64,000 nt of DNA from Nocardia rhizosphaerihabitans (GCF_014646295.1 NZ_BMNE01000005.1:492575-556574); one strand, 5' to 3'; shown: positions 41,691 to 51,277, numbered from the stretch's first letter. The notes: generated by a model not told the origin, from the letters alone. A program made the numbers and translations.

Positions 41691-42356
41691 GTGGTCGAAA
41701 TTGCCGAGCACCAAGAAGCGCTGGATCGTGCCGAGGTACGGCTGCGCGAAGAGTTCGCGACGATGTTCGAGCTGGAGACGATCCATCGTTTCCTGCATTC
41801 CTCCTACGACGACTTCGCCGCGAGGGCGACGGTGACCCTGTATCTCCCGCTGCTGGCGGAACGTTTCGGCAGGCAGCGCCTGCAGGCACTGGCCAAGGTC
41901 GAAGGCAAGGTCGCCAAGCCGCGCCCGACGGTGCTGTTCCTGTGCACCCACAACGCGGGCCGGTCACAGATGGCGCTCGGCTTCTTCGAGGACCTGGCGC
42001 TGGGCCGCGCGGTCGCCTGGTCGGGCGGGTCGGTGCCCGGCGAGCAGCTCAATCCGGCCGCGGTGGCGGCGATGGCGGAGGTGGGCGTCGACATCTCGCG
42101 CGAGTATCCGAAGCCGTGGACCGACGAGATCATCCGGGCGGCCGACGTGATCGTCACGATGGGCTGTGGCGACACCTGTCCGCTGGTGCCCGGCGTGCGC
42201 TACGTGGAATGGATCATCGACGACCCGGCCGGTCTGGAACTGGAGCAGGTGCGGCCCATCCGCGACGACATCGGCCGCCGCGTGACGGGCCTGCTCGCCG
42301 AGCTGGGCATCCCCGTCAGTCCCGCAGATACGCCGTCCAGCCCCCGTGCCCGGTGA
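41691..42356 (+). CDS. ArsC-like low-molecular-weight phosphatase family protein with helical N-terminal domain
   Basis: 221 residues from a GTG start preceded by GGGGG. Residues 1-75 form a three-helix segment (DRAEVRLREEFATMFELETI). The C-terminal LMW-PTPase/arsenate-reductase domain has the P-loop C85 (VLFLCTHNAGRSQMA), with C159 and C163 in TMGCGDTCPL. This layout resembles actinobacterial thiol-dependent arsenate reductases coupled to mycothiol. No arsR or arsB genes are adjacent, so arsenate may not be the real substrate. The 3' end overlaps the convergent allophanate hydrolase gene by 41 bases. Confidence 0.88.
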   Translation: MVEIAEHQEALDRAEVRLREEFATMFELETIHRFLHSSYDDFAARATVTLYLPLLAERFGRQRLQALAKVEGKVAKPRPTVLFLCTHNAGRSQMALGFFEDLALGRAVAWSGGSVPGEQLNPAAVAAMAEVGVDISREYPKPWTDEIIRAADVIVTMGCGDTCPLVPGVRYVEWIIDDPAGLELEQVRPIRDDIGRRVTGLLAELGIPVSPADTPSSPRAR

Positions 42357-44016
42357 TGTCGGTGGCGGCGACGGCGGCGTCGTAGCTGCAGGCGAAGCCG
42401 ACCACCGAGCGTCCGTCGGACAGCTCGATGCTGGTCAGCGCCATCGGCGGCGGCAGTTCGGCGAGGAAGCGGCCGAGTCCGCCGGGGGAGACCAGGAACA
42501 GCTCGCCGCGGATCGGTGCGCCGAGGCCGTCGCCGTGACGCACGAGACCCGGCTTCGGCGGGGTGGTGTCGAGCGCGGTGAGGCGGTAGGCGTCGCTGGT
42601 GGTGATCTCGCCCGCGAACCGGGCGCCGAGCTGTTCGAGTTGCCAGTACAGTGGCTGGCCGCGCAGGTGCGCGCCGAAAACTGCCAGTGGCACACCGGTT
42701 TCCACGAGTAGCGGGGATTCGGTGCCGGTGAGGCGGGCGGCGAGGTCGACGGCGAGCTGGTCGGCGAAGGCGGGGACGACCACCATCACGCCGAACGGTA
42801 GGCCGTCGGCGGTGGGTGCGCCGGGGACGGCGACGGCGGCGAGGTCGAGCAGGTTGCAGAAGTTGGTGTAGGTGCCGAGACGGCGGTTGATCGTCAGCGG
42901 ATCGGCGGTGACCTCGGCGATCGAGGGATGCTCGGTGGTGGTCGGCAGCAGAAGTCCGTCGTAGCCGGCCAGCAGTGCGGTGGCGCGGGTCTCGGCCAGT
43001 GTGTCGAGGTCGGCGACGAAGGCGTGGGCGTCGAGATTCTTTGCCGCGCTGATGATCCCGGCGACGGTCGGGTCGAGTCCCGCGGCGCCCTTGTCGACGA
43101 ACTCGCCGACGGCCGCGTACCGCTCGGCGACGATCGCGCCGTCGTAGAGCAGGCGGGCGGCGTCGAGCAGCGGCGAGATATCGATCTCGTGCACCTCGAC
43201 ACCCTGATCACGCAGGCCCGCAACAGTTTCGGTGAAGGCGACGCGGTAGGGATCGCTCAGCGGGGCGAGGTCATCGGGGCGCGGGATCGCCACCCTCGGC
43301 GTGGACGACGCGGCCAGGCGCACGTCGGCCGGCCAGACGCGGCTGCGCGGATCGCGGGAATCGGGGCCGGCCATGATCTTCGCGGCGGTGACGGCCAGGT
43401 CGAGGTCGGCGGCGAACACGGTGACCGCGTCGTAGTCGGCGCACGCGGGGACGACACCGTGCGCGGGGATCACCCCGAGGCTCGCCTTGATGCCGACGAT
43501 GCCGTGCAGGGCGGCGGGCACCCGGCCCGAGCCCGCAGTGTCGGTGCCGATCGCGAGGTCGGCGATGCCGAGGGCGACGGCGGCCGCCGAACCGGAACTC
43601 GAACCGCCGGAGATCAATTCGGGGTGGAGTGCGTTGCGGACCGCGCCGTAGGGGCTGCGGGTGCCGACCAGGCCGGTGGCGAACTGGTCGAGGTTGGTCT
43701 TGCCGAGCACCAGCGCACCCGCCGCCACCAGCCGTGCCACCGCGGTGGCTGTTTCGGTGGCCGGATAGGCGAATTCGGGGCAGGCGGCGGTGGTCGGCAG
43801 GCCCGCTACGTCGACGTTGTCCTTCACGGCGAGGAGCAGTCCCGCCAGCGGTAGGACTGCACCCTCGGCGACGCGACGATCCAGTTCCGTTGCCTCGGAT
43901 GTGAGTTCGGACTGCGGCCGCAGCGTGATCCAGACCTCGGGCCGATCCACCTCGTCGATTCGCGCGTAGGCCGCCGCGACCCGGGCTGTCGTGGTGCCAG
44001 GTAGTCCTGCTGACAT
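42316..44016 (-). CDS. atzF: Allophanate hydrolase (AtzF-type)
   Basis: 566 residues. The amidase-signature domain has K65 (LLAVKDNVDVAGLPT), the Ser-rich ISGGSSSGSAAAVALG (138-150) and S163 in GTDTAGSGRVPAALHG, the Ser-cisSer-Lys triad. From about residue 450 the AtzF C-terminal domain follows (FGAHLRGQPLYWQLEQLGAR; VSPGGLGRFLAELPPPMAL). The enzyme splits allophanate to ammonia and CO2, the last step of ATP-dependent urea or triazine nitrogen use. Its usual partner urea carboxylase is not in the window. A GntR regulator precedes it by 10 bases. Confidence 0.92.
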   Translation of the reverse strand: MSAGLPGTTTARVAAAYARIDEVDRPEVWITLRPQSELTSEATELDRRVAEGAVLPLAGLLLAVKDNVDVAGLPTTAACPEFAYPATETATAVARLVAAGALVLGKTNLDQFATGLVGTRSPYGAVRNALHPELISGGSSSGSAAAVALGIADLAIGTDTAGSGRVPAALHGIVGIKASLGVIPAHGVVPACADYDAVTVFAADLDLAVTAAKIMAGPDSRDPRSRVWPADVRLAASSTPRVAIPRPDDLAPLSDPYRVAFTETVAGLRDQGVEVHEIDISPLLDAARLLYDGAIVAERYAAVGEFVDKGAAGLDPTVAGIISAAKNLDAHAFVADLDTLAETRATALLAGYDGLLLPTTTEHPSIAEVTADPLTINRRLGTYTNFCNLLDLAAVAVPGAPTADGLPFGVMVVVPAFADQLAVDLAARLTGTESPLLVETGVPLAVFGAHLRGQPLYWQLEQLGARFAGEITTSDAYRLTALDTTPPKPGLVRHGDGLGAPIRGELFLVSPGGLGRFLAELPPPMALTSIELSDGRSVVGFACSYDAAVAATDITGHGGWTAYLRD

Positions 44017-44026
44017 GGCCGTCTCC

Positions 44027-44731
44027 TCAATCGTTCATGGACATGGCGGCGACGGCTCGCGAGATGCGCTCCAGCACGACATCCAGCGAATCGCCGATGT
44101 GGGTGTGCAGGAGTTGCTGCGCCAGGACGAGATCGCCGGCGAGGACGGCGTCGAGGATGCCGAGGTGCTCGCTGATGGTGGTCTCGATGCGGTTGTTGAT
44201 CATGAAGTCGTGCATGCGGACATGCCGGATCCGGGAGTTCACCGCGACCAGCGCGCGCACCATCTCGGCATTGCCCGCCGCCGTCAGCAGGGCGACGTGG
44301 AATTCTTCGTCGACCACGACGAACCCCGGCTCCTGGGCGGGCGGATCGGCCTGCAGGGCGAGCCAGCGCTGCCGTTCGGCGCGCAGCAACTGTTCGTCAT
44401 GGGTGAGCCGTGGGTCGGTGCGCACCCGGGTCATGCCGCCCAGCTCCAGCGTCAGCCGCAGTTCGTACAGGTCGCGGATGCGGGCCACGCTCGGCCGGAC
44501 CGGGCTGAACCCGAACTCCTCGCGTTCCAGCAGACCGTCGGAGCACAGCATCGTCAGCGCTTCGCGCACCGGCGTGCGGGAGATGCCGAATCGGCTCGAC
44601 AGCTTCGGTTCGGTGAGCCGCTCGCCGAACCGGATGTCACCGTTCATCAACTCGCCGCGCAGCGTCGAGTACACGACGTCCCGCAGCGGCCTGCCCGGGC
44701 CGTCATCCGGTGCATCCACCCTTGTCGACAT
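44027..44731 (-). CDS. GntR family regulator, FCD subfamily
   Basis: 234 residues. The N-terminal winged helix (VYSTLRGELMNGDIRFGERL, SSRFGISRTPVREALTML) is followed by an FCD domain with the metal-binding Asp/His pattern (DEEFHVALLTAAGN; SEHLGILDAVLAGD). It is the first gene of an operon with allophanate hydrolase, so it likely controls urea/allophanate catabolism. A GTATAC core (44736-44741) lies directly upstream of the start and could be its operator. Confidence 0.92.
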   Translation of the reverse strand: MSTRVDAPDDGPGRPLRDVVYSTLRGELMNGDIRFGERLTEPKLSSRFGISRTPVREALTMLCSDGLLEREEFGFSPVRPSVARIRDLYELRLTLELGGMTRVRTDPRLTHDEQLLRAERQRWLALQADPPAQEPGFVVVDEEFHVALLTAAGNAEMVRALVAVNSRIRHVRMHDFMINNRIETTISEHLGILDAVLAGDLVLAQQLLHTHIGDSLDVVLERISRAVAAMSMND

Positions 44732-44734
44732 GGG

Positions 44735-44741
44735 TGTATAC
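44735..44741. promoter_or_regulatory. Possible GntR operator core
   Basis: TGTATAC, with the self-complementary core GTATAC, lies four bases upstream of the GntR start codon. FCD-type regulators often bind TGTATACA-like sites, but the right half is degenerate here. Confidence 0.3.
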
Positions 44742-44956
44742 GCTATCGACCGGGAATTTCTATCAAGTGACAGAAAGTAAGCGGCAGGTTATCGGGTCCT
44801 CACAGCGGCTCTGTCTCACGATCACCGTGCTGTCGCGGAGAGCACTTCTCAACGCCTTTCGAACACGCAGGGAACGCCACGCGACACAGTCGGCGCGCAG
44901 TCTTTTGTTCGAGGCCGCCGCCGCGCTCCCACTCCGCTCACCCGGAAGGCGAACCC

Positions 44957-45194
<238 letters not shown>

Positions 45195-45258
45195 TGAGGC
45201 GAACCTGAAGTAGCTTACAACGAGGTGATGTGGATTGTTAAACCGGCTGGTCAGGGGG

Positions 45259-46884
45259 TTAGTTCAGGGCGCGGATGGAGCTGAAGATGCGCTTGGCGGT
45301 GGCGGGATCGATGGCGTCGGCGACGCCGGTGTCGGCGATCATCACCATGACGAAGCTGCCGTCCTTGGCGCCTTTGAACGCGTAGGTGTAGATGGAGAAG
45401 GTGGGGGCGCAGCCGGGCTTGGGGTTGGGGACGGTGCCGGTGGTCTCGGTGAACATGCCCTCGGTCTTGCCGTCGATCGACTTCAGCGGCTGGGCGGGGC
45501 CGGGGGTGCCGGTGGAGCCCTTGTAGGCCAGGGGAGCGGCCTTGGTGCCGAGTTCGGCGCCGGCCGCGGCGTGGTCGGCCTGCTTGGAGCCGGTGAGCAG
45601 CGACATGGTGCGGGTGGAGCCGGGGCAGTAGTCGCGACCGTCGGTGGCGTAGCCCTTGCCGACGACGGAGTCACCGGGCGGTTCGCCGACGCCGCCGATG
45701 GTGGTCTCGGTGGCGACCTTCCAGCTCGGCGGGACGTCGTAGGCGGCGCCGCGGTCGGGCGAGGCGACCACCTGGTAGCCCTCGATGAGCGGCTTGCGGT
45801 CGGATGCGGCACCCGATGGTGACGGGGTGGTGGAACTGGGCTTGGGCTTGCTCGACGAGGGCGGTGCGCCGGTGGTGGTGAGGGCGCTGACCATCGACGG
45901 GGTGGTGCCCCCGCCCGCGGTGGTCGTGGAGTCGTCGCCGCGGGTCAGCGCGACCGCGGTGACAGCGCCGCCCACCAGCAGGGCCGCGGCGAGACCCGCG
46001 GCCACCCAGATCGCCGCCTTACCGCCGGATTTCGGGCCAGGCGGGATCGGCTGACCGTAGGGCTGCTGACCGTAGGGCTGGTTGCCGAACTGTTTGAGCG
46101 GCGGGATCTCCCCGTACTGCTGCTGCGGCTGTTGCCACGTCGCCCCGCCCAGCACCGTCGGATCGGACTGGCCCCACTGCTGAGCTGGATTCGGCTGTCC
46201 CGCAGCGGGATTCCACGGCTGCTGGTTAGGCGCCTGACCCGCACCCCATTGCGGCTGGCTCGGCGGCGCGCCCCACTGCTGGCCCGGAACCTGCTGACCG
46301 GCAGGAGGATTCGAATCCGGCCACGGCGCGTTCGGGGCGCCTACCTGAGTGGGATCGGCCTGTCCTGGCAGCCACGGTTGAGGCGGACTAGGCGGCGCAG
46401 CTGGAGGATTCGAACCCGGCCAGGGCGCAGCGGGATTGTGCTGCTGCGTCGGATCGGCCTGCCCGGCGGGGGCATGTGGGTCAGGCCAGGGCGCAGCGGG
46501 ATTGCGCAGCTGGGTCGCGTCGGCCTGGCCGGGCTGCCACGGCTGAGGCGAACCGGGTTGTCCCGCAGGAGGATTACCCGCGTCCCACTGCTGCGGACCC
46601 GCCGGCGTCCACGGCGTCGGATCGGGTAGGCCCGGCATGGGTCCCGATCCGTCCCAGCGCAGGGTCGGCGGGAGCCCGGTGCTGCCGGGAGTCCACACCG
46701 CGGTCGGGTCGGGCGCACCCGGATTCGGCTGTCCCGCAGCGGGATCCCCCTGCGCGGGCGCGCCCGGCGGCGGGTTCACCGCGTCGGGACGCTGCCATTG
46801 CGCGTCGGGCTGGTGCGGCGCACCGGACCCGCTGAAAATGGTCGGGTCGTTGCGTCGGTCGTCGGATCCACTGCTCACGGTCAT
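45259..46884 (-). CDS. Proline-rich membrane-anchored protein of unknown function
   Basis: 541 residues. Residues 1-285 are Pro/Gln/Gly/Trp-rich and repetitive (units such as NPAAPWPDP, PAGQADPTQ and PWQPGQAD), likely disordered and cytoplasmic. One membrane helix follows (290-313, AAIWVAAGLAAALLVGGAVT), then a Ser/Thr/Pro linker and an extracellular domain of about 190 residues with two Cys (DYCPGST; PGCAPT). The C-terminal part (FKGAKDGSFVMVMIADTGV) suits a small beta-rich domain common in actinobacterial surface proteins. Function unknown. It is separated from tRNA-Pro by 64 bases. Confidence 0.8.
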   Translation of the reverse strand: MTVSSGSDDRRNDPTIFSGSGAPHQPDAQWQRPDAVNPPPGAPAQGDPAAGQPNPGAPDPTAVWTPGSTGLPPTLRWDGSGPMPGLPDPTPWTPAGPQQWDAGNPPAGQPGSPQPWQPGQADATQLRNPAAPWPDPHAPAGQADPTQQHNPAAPWPGSNPPAAPPSPPQPWLPGQADPTQVGAPNAPWPDSNPPAGQQVPGQQWGAPPSQPQWGAGQAPNQQPWNPAAGQPNPAQQWGQSDPTVLGGATWQQPQQQYGEIPPLKQFGNQPYGQQPYGQPIPPGPKSGGKAAIWVAAGLAAALLVGGAVTAVALTRGDDSTTTAGGGTTPSMVSALTTTGAPPSSSKPKPSSTTPSPSGAASDRKPLIEGYQVVASPDRGAAYDVPPSWKVATETTIGGVGEPPGDSVVGKGYATDGRDYCPGSTRTMSLLTGSKQADHAAAGAELGTKAAPLAYKGSTGTPGPAQPLKSIDGKTEGMFTETTGTVPNPKPGCAPTFSIYTYAFKGAKDGSFVMVMIADTGVADAIDPATAKRIFSSIRALN

Positions 46885-46917
46885 TCCCCTACTGACAAGA
46901 GTCGTTCGGGGCAGACC

Positions 46918-47880
46918 CTAGCGGGCGACGGCCTCCGATGCCGACACGCCGTGGCCGGTGTCGGCCGACGGCCGCTTCGGCGGGGCGCCGACCAGCGTCA
47001 GCAGGGTGGCTTCCGGGCGGCAGCAGAATCGGTAGGGCGCCCACGGGGAGGTGCCGATGCCCGCCGAGACGTGCAGCTGGGTGTGCTCGCCCCACTGGGA
47101 GGCGCCCTTCACCCGGGACTTGTCGATGCCGCAGTTGGTCACCAGCGCGCCGTAACCGGGCACGACCAGCTGTCCACCGTGTGTGTGACCGGCCAGGACC
47201 AGGTCGTAACCGTCCTCGGCGAACCGGTCGAGCACCCGCGGCTCCGGCGAGTGGGTGACACCGATGCTCAGTTGCGCGAGCTGGTTCGGCGCACCCGCGA
47301 CGGTGTCGTAGCGATCGCGCTGCAGATGCGGGTCGTCGACACCCGCGCTGGCGATGCGGATGCCGGCCACCTCGAGGTCGCGGCGCGTGTGGGTCAGGTC
47401 GAGCCAGCCGCGTTCGGTGAACGCCGCGCGCAGATCCTGCCAGGGCAGCGGGTCACCGTAAACGCGGCGATGATCCTTCTTGAAATACTTCAGCGGATTC
47501 TTCGGCACCGGCGCGAAATAGTCGTTGGAACCGAACACGAACAGGCCGGGACGGGCCAGCAGCGCACCGAGGGATTGCACAACGGCGGGCACGGCCTTGG
47601 GGTGGGAAAGATTGTCGCCGGTATTCACGACCAGGTCGGGTTCGAGCCGGTCGAGTTCGCGCAGCCACTGCTGTTTGAGCTGCTGGCCCGGCATCATGTG
47701 CAGGTCGCTGACGTGCAGAATGCGCAAGGTCGGCGAGCCGGGCGCGAGCACCGGCATGGTCGCTTCGCGCAGGACGAACGCGTTCCGTTCGATCAGCGTG
47801 GCGTATCCGATGCCGGCGACGGCGGCCCCGGCGGCTCCCAACGCGGTTCGGCGGACAGCGGACGTCGAGATAACGGGCAT
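46918..47880 (-). CDS. Membrane-anchored metallophosphoesterase (Rv3683 family)
   Basis: 320 residues from the ATG at 47880. An N-terminal hydrophobic segment (RTALGAAGAAVAGIGYATL) may anchor or export the protein. The calcineurin-like metal site is complete: D and H in ILHVSDLHMMPG, D/N in VVNTGDNLSH, FGSNDYF, and the His residues in IGVTHSPEPR and VLAGHTHGGQLVVPGYG. The same position next to ponA2 is found in M. tuberculosis. The substrate may be a phospholipid or a cell-wall phosphoester (YkuE/LpxH-like), which is inference. Confidence 0.92.
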   Translation of the reverse strand: MPVISTSAVRRTALGAAGAAVAGIGYATLIERNAFVLREATMPVLAPGSPTLRILHVSDLHMMPGQQLKQQWLRELDRLEPDLVVNTGDNLSHPKAVPAVVQSLGALLARPGLFVFGSNDYFAPVPKNPLKYFKKDHRRVYGDPLPWQDLRAAFTERGWLDLTHTRRDLEVAGIRIASAGVDDPHLQRDRYDTVAGAPNQLAQLSIGVTHSPEPRVLDRFAEDGYDLVLAGHTHGGQLVVPGYGALVTNCGIDKSRVKGASQWGEHTQLHVSAGIGTSPWAPYRFCCRPEATLLTLVGAPPKRPSADTGHGVSASEAVAR

Positions 47881-48001
47881 TTGCCCAGCATAGGCGACCC
47901 CCTCCCGGAACGGCGCGTGTGTTTCCGCACAAACGGTCGGAATTTCAGCCGCGATGAAAATGTGATGGGACTCGAGAGGCCGAACAGCTAGCGTGAGGCG
48001 C

Positions 48002-48466
48002 ATGTCGGAACTGAAATCGCAACTGCGCGCGGATATGACCGCCGCACTGAAAGCCAAGGACACTCTGCGCCTGTCGACCCTGCGGATGCTGCTCGCCGCG
48101 ATCCAGAACGCCGAGGTCTCCGGAGCGCAGGCGAAGGAACTCTCCGATGCCGAGGTCATCTCCGTATTGCAGAAGGAAGCCAAGAAGCGCAACGAGTCGG
48201 CCGTGATCTACGAGCAGAACGGGCGTGGCGAACTGGCCGCGAACGAGCGCGCCGAGGAAGAGATCATCGAGCACTACCTGCCGACCCAGCTGACCGAGGC
48301 CGAGGTAGCCCAGGTCGCCGACACCGCGATCGCGCAGGTCGCCGAGGAGATCGGCGAGCGGCCGGGGATGAAGCAGATGGGTCAGGTCATGAAGGCGGCC
48401 ACCGCGCTCGCCGAGGGCAAGGCCGACGGTTCGCGGCTGTCGGCCGCGGTCAAAGCGCGCCTGTAG
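48002..48466 (+). CDS. GatB/YqeY domain protein
   Basis: 154 residues from the ATG at 48002; a GTG at 47993 is an alternative. The small helical YqeY fold is clear: LKSQLRADMTAALKAKDTLR at the start, the Lys-rich EAKKRNESAVIYEQNGR in the middle and ADGSRLSAAVKARL at the end. It resembles the tRNA-binding tail of GatB, but stand-alone members have no proven role. It ends in a bidirectional terminator (48483-48521) opposite ponA2. Confidence 0.93.
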   Translation: MSELKSQLRADMTAALKAKDTLRLSTLRMLLAAIQNAEVSGAQAKELSDAEVISVLQKEAKKRNESAVIYEQNGRGELAANERAEEEIIEHYLPTQLTEAEVAQVADTAIAQVAEEIGERPGMKQMGQVMKAATALAEGKADGSRLSAAVKARL

Positions 48467-48482
48467 ACCTGCGCGAGAAACG

Positions 48483-48521
48483 AACAGGGCCGCCGTCCGA
48501 AGTGGACGGCGGCCCTGTTTT
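48483..48521. terminator. Bidirectional rho-independent terminator
   Basis: A 16-bp perfect stem (48483-48498 with 48504-48519), loop GAAGT, followed by TTTT on the plus strand. It lies between the convergent yqeY and ponA2 stops. Confidence 0.9.
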
Positions 48522-48526
48522 CGCAA

Positions 48527-50905
48527 TTACCGCGGCACCGGGATCGGGATCGGTGGCAGACGCGGGATCTGCGGGAGGCCGGGGATCACCGGCGCCGGCG
48601 CGGAAGGCGGCGGCGTGGTCGGCGCGGGCACCCGGACCGAGCCGTCACTGATGTAGATCGTGACGACCGAGCCGGGAATCGCCGAACCGTTGGGCGAACT
48701 GCCCATCACGGTGCCCTTGGCCTGCGAGCCGGGACTGGTCACCGCGGACACCTGGAACCCGGCGCCGGACAGGATCGAGGTTGCCTCGCCCTGCGACTTG
48801 CCCGCCACGTCGGGGACCTGGGAGTTGTTCGCGCCGCGGACGTACTTGTCGTCCACCGGCGGCAGGGCCGGCGGTGGGAACCGGTCGAGTACCGGCTTGA
48901 TGGCGTTGAACCAGGTGCGGGCAGGCTCGTTACCGCCGAACAGACCGGCGGCGTTGCTGGCGCCACAGTTGCGCAGCGGGAACGAGCAGATCTCGCCGGG
49001 GGTCGGGCTGTCGCCGTAGACGTAGACCGACGATGCCAGCGAGTTGGTGAAGCCGAGGAACGCCGAGGAACGGTGGCTCTCGGTGGTGCCCGTCTTGCCC
49101 GACATCGGGGCCGCCCAGCCCGCGGCACGCGCCGCGGCGGCAGCGGTACCACTGGTGTCGTCCTTGCTCATCGCGTTGGCGAGGGTGTTGGCCAGACCGG
49201 GGTCGACCACCTGCTCGCACGCCTGCTGGGTGAGCGGAACGGTCTTACCGGCGCGGTCGACGACCTCCTTGATGGGCGACGGCGGGCACCACTTGCCGCC
49301 CGAGCCGAGTGTGGCGGCCACATTCGACAGTTCGAGCGGGTTGATCGCGAACGGGCCGAGGGTGAACGAGCCCATGTTGTTGTTCTTGATGTGGTCGGCC
49401 AGGCTCGTGTTGCCGTGCCCGGAAGTGCCCGGCTCGGTGTAGGCCCGCATGCCGAGGCGGACAGCCATGTCGACCGCGGCCGCGACGCCGACGTCCTGGA
49501 TCATCTTCACGAAGGTGGTGTTGGGCGAGGTCGCGAGTGCGTCGGTCACCGACATCGACCCCGGGTAGGCGCCCGCGTTCTTGACACACCACGAGTCGGC
49601 CGGGCAGCCCGGCGAGTTCGAGTAGCCCATGCCCCTGGCGGCGTAGGTGCCTGGCACGTCCACCTGGGCGGCGATACCGAGGCCCTTCTCCATCGCGGCG
49701 GCTGTGGTGAACAGCTTGAAGATCGAGCCTGCACCGTCACCGGCCAGCGAGTACGGCTGGCCGAGCAGCGTCTCGTTGGCGTCGCGGTTGAGGCCGTAGG
49801 TGCGGCTCGACGCCATCGCGAGGACGGGGTGCGATTCCTGACCGGGTGCGATCACCGACATGACCTCGGCGATGTTGTCGAGGTTGGGGTCGGCCTGCTC
49901 GTTCACCGAACGCTTCACCGATTCCTGCAACACCGGATCGAGGCTGGTCTTGATCAGGTAGCCACCCTTGTCGACCTGCTCCCGGCTGATGCCCGCCTCG
50001 GCCAGGTACTGCAGCGCGTAGTCACAGAAGAAGCCCTTGTCCTGGGCCGCGATGCAGCCGCGCGGCAGGCCCTTGGGCTCCGGCAGCACGCCGAGCGGTT
50101 CGGACTTGGCCTTGCGGAATTCCTCGGCGCGGTGCGGGATGTTCTGGATCAGGGTGTCGAGCACGGTGTTGCGGCGGTCGGTGACGCCCTGGACGTTGGT
50201 GTAGGGGTTCAGCTTGGAGCTGGACTGCACCATGCCGGCCAGCATCGCCGACTGGGTCATGGTCAGCTCGGCGGCGTCGACGCCGAAGTAGGTCTGCGCC
50301 GCGTCCTGGATGCCGTAGGAACCGTTGCCGAAAGGCACCAGATTCAGGTAGCGGGTGAGGATCTCGTCCTTGCTCAGCTCGCGGTCCAGCGTGAGCGCCA
50401 TCCTGATCTCGCGCAGCTTGCGCGCGGGGGTGGTCTCGATCGCGGCGCGGCGTTCGGCGTCGGTCTTGGCGACGACGAGCAGGTTGAAGTTCTTCACGTA
50501 CTGCTGGTCGAGCGTGGAGGCGCCCTGCTGCACCTCGCCGGAGGAGGTGTTGGTCAGGAACGCGCGCAGCGTGCCCTGCCAGTCGACGCCCTTGTGGTCG
50601 GCGAAGCGCTTGTCCTCGATGGACACGATCGCCAGCTTCATGTTGTTGGAGATGCGATCGCTCGGCACCTCGAAGCGGCGTTGCTCGTATAGCCAGGCGA
50701 TGGGCGCACCGCTCGCGTCGACCATGGTCGAGACGGCCGGGACCGTGCCCTCCACCAGTTCGGCTGAGACGTTGTCGACGGCATCGGCGGCTCGGTTGGA
50801 GATGAACCCGAATCCACCGGCCAAGGGGAACAACAGCCCGGCGACTAGCACGGAGGCCAGCGCGCAGCTGCCGGCCAGCCTCGCGAGCGTTTGAGTGATC
50901 GGCAC
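48527..50905 (-). CDS. ponA2: Bifunctional penicillin-binding protein with PASTA domain (PonA2)
   Basis: 792 residues from the GTG at 50905; a longer form is possible because no clear ribosome-binding site marks the start. In order: an N-terminal signal-anchor helix (SCALASVLVAGLLFPLAGG), a GT51 glycosyltransferase domain (AIVSIEDKRFADHKGVDWQG; QGASTLDQQYVKN), a transpeptidase domain with SxxK in GAGSIFKLFTTAAAM and KTGTT near residue 620, and a C-terminal PASTA domain followed by a Pro-rich tail (PPPSAPAPVIPGLPQIPRLP). The enzyme polymerises and cross-links peptidoglycan. Mycobacterial PonA2 is linked to stress survival. It lies divergent to whiB4. Confidence 0.96.
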   Translation of the reverse strand: MPITQTLARLAGSCALASVLVAGLLFPLAGGFGFISNRAADAVDNVSAELVEGTVPAVSTMVDASGAPIAWLYEQRRFEVPSDRISNNMKLAIVSIEDKRFADHKGVDWQGTLRAFLTNTSSGEVQQGASTLDQQYVKNFNLLVVAKTDAERRAAIETTPARKLREIRMALTLDRELSKDEILTRYLNLVPFGNGSYGIQDAAQTYFGVDAAELTMTQSAMLAGMVQSSSKLNPYTNVQGVTDRRNTVLDTLIQNIPHRAEEFRKAKSEPLGVLPEPKGLPRGCIAAQDKGFFCDYALQYLAEAGISREQVDKGGYLIKTSLDPVLQESVKRSVNEQADPNLDNIAEVMSVIAPGQESHPVLAMASSRTYGLNRDANETLLGQPYSLAGDGAGSIFKLFTTAAAMEKGLGIAAQVDVPGTYAARGMGYSNSPGCPADSWCVKNAGAYPGSMSVTDALATSPNTTFVKMIQDVGVAAAVDMAVRLGMRAYTEPGTSGHGNTSLADHIKNNNMGSFTLGPFAINPLELSNVAATLGSGGKWCPPSPIKEVVDRAGKTVPLTQQACEQVVDPGLANTLANAMSKDDTSGTAAAAARAAGWAAPMSGKTGTTESHRSSAFLGFTNSLASSVYVYGDSPTPGEICSFPLRNCGASNAAGLFGGNEPARTWFNAIKPVLDRFPPPALPPVDDKYVRGANNSQVPDVAGKSQGEATSILSGAGFQVSAVTSPGSQAKGTVMGSSPNGSAIPGSVVTIYISDGSVRVPAPTTPPPSAPAPVIPGLPQIPRLPPIPIPVPR

Positions 50906-51277
50906 CTGCCCAGAGTAAGGGGTGGGGTGGCGGCCTTCACGGTTGTGCTGCTCGACGGGGAATGTCCGGCCGGCGCCAGGGGGATTGCTCGGGCGTGTCA
51001 ACAAAATGATCACATCGGCGTGTCGCGCCCGGCCACGCCGGTGAACAGCGGGACTAGCCGGTCGGAGACCGATTTGAATGGACGGCCGTACCAAAAAATC
51101 GGGGGCTGGTCTTGCGCAAGCGCCATACCTTTACCTAGATTGAGAACCCAGTGTGATAGAGCTAACACTCAAAGTGGAATGTGGTGCGGACCGCAGCGGT
51201 AGTTGGGTTGCTGTGATCCGCGCTCGCGATTCTGGAGCGCCGCACAACGGTGTTCGGACTGCAAAGGGGCACATCAA
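50906..51277. other. 372-base divergent promoter region of ponA2 and whiB4
   Basis: No gene is supported. A CRP-like site (51151-51168) lies 110 bases before whiB4 and the region around 51120-51180 is relatively A/T-rich. Nothing else stands out. Confidence 0.5.
51151..51168. promoter_or_regulatory. Candidate CRP-binding site upstream of whiB4
   Basis: GTGTGA, six bases, TAACAC differs from a perfect CRP dyad (GTGTGA-N6-TCACAC) at one position. The CRP gene itself is in this window (55533). Mycobacterial CRP uses the same GTGA-N6-TCAC consensus and controls whiB genes, so CRP control of this promoter is plausible. Confidence 0.5.
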
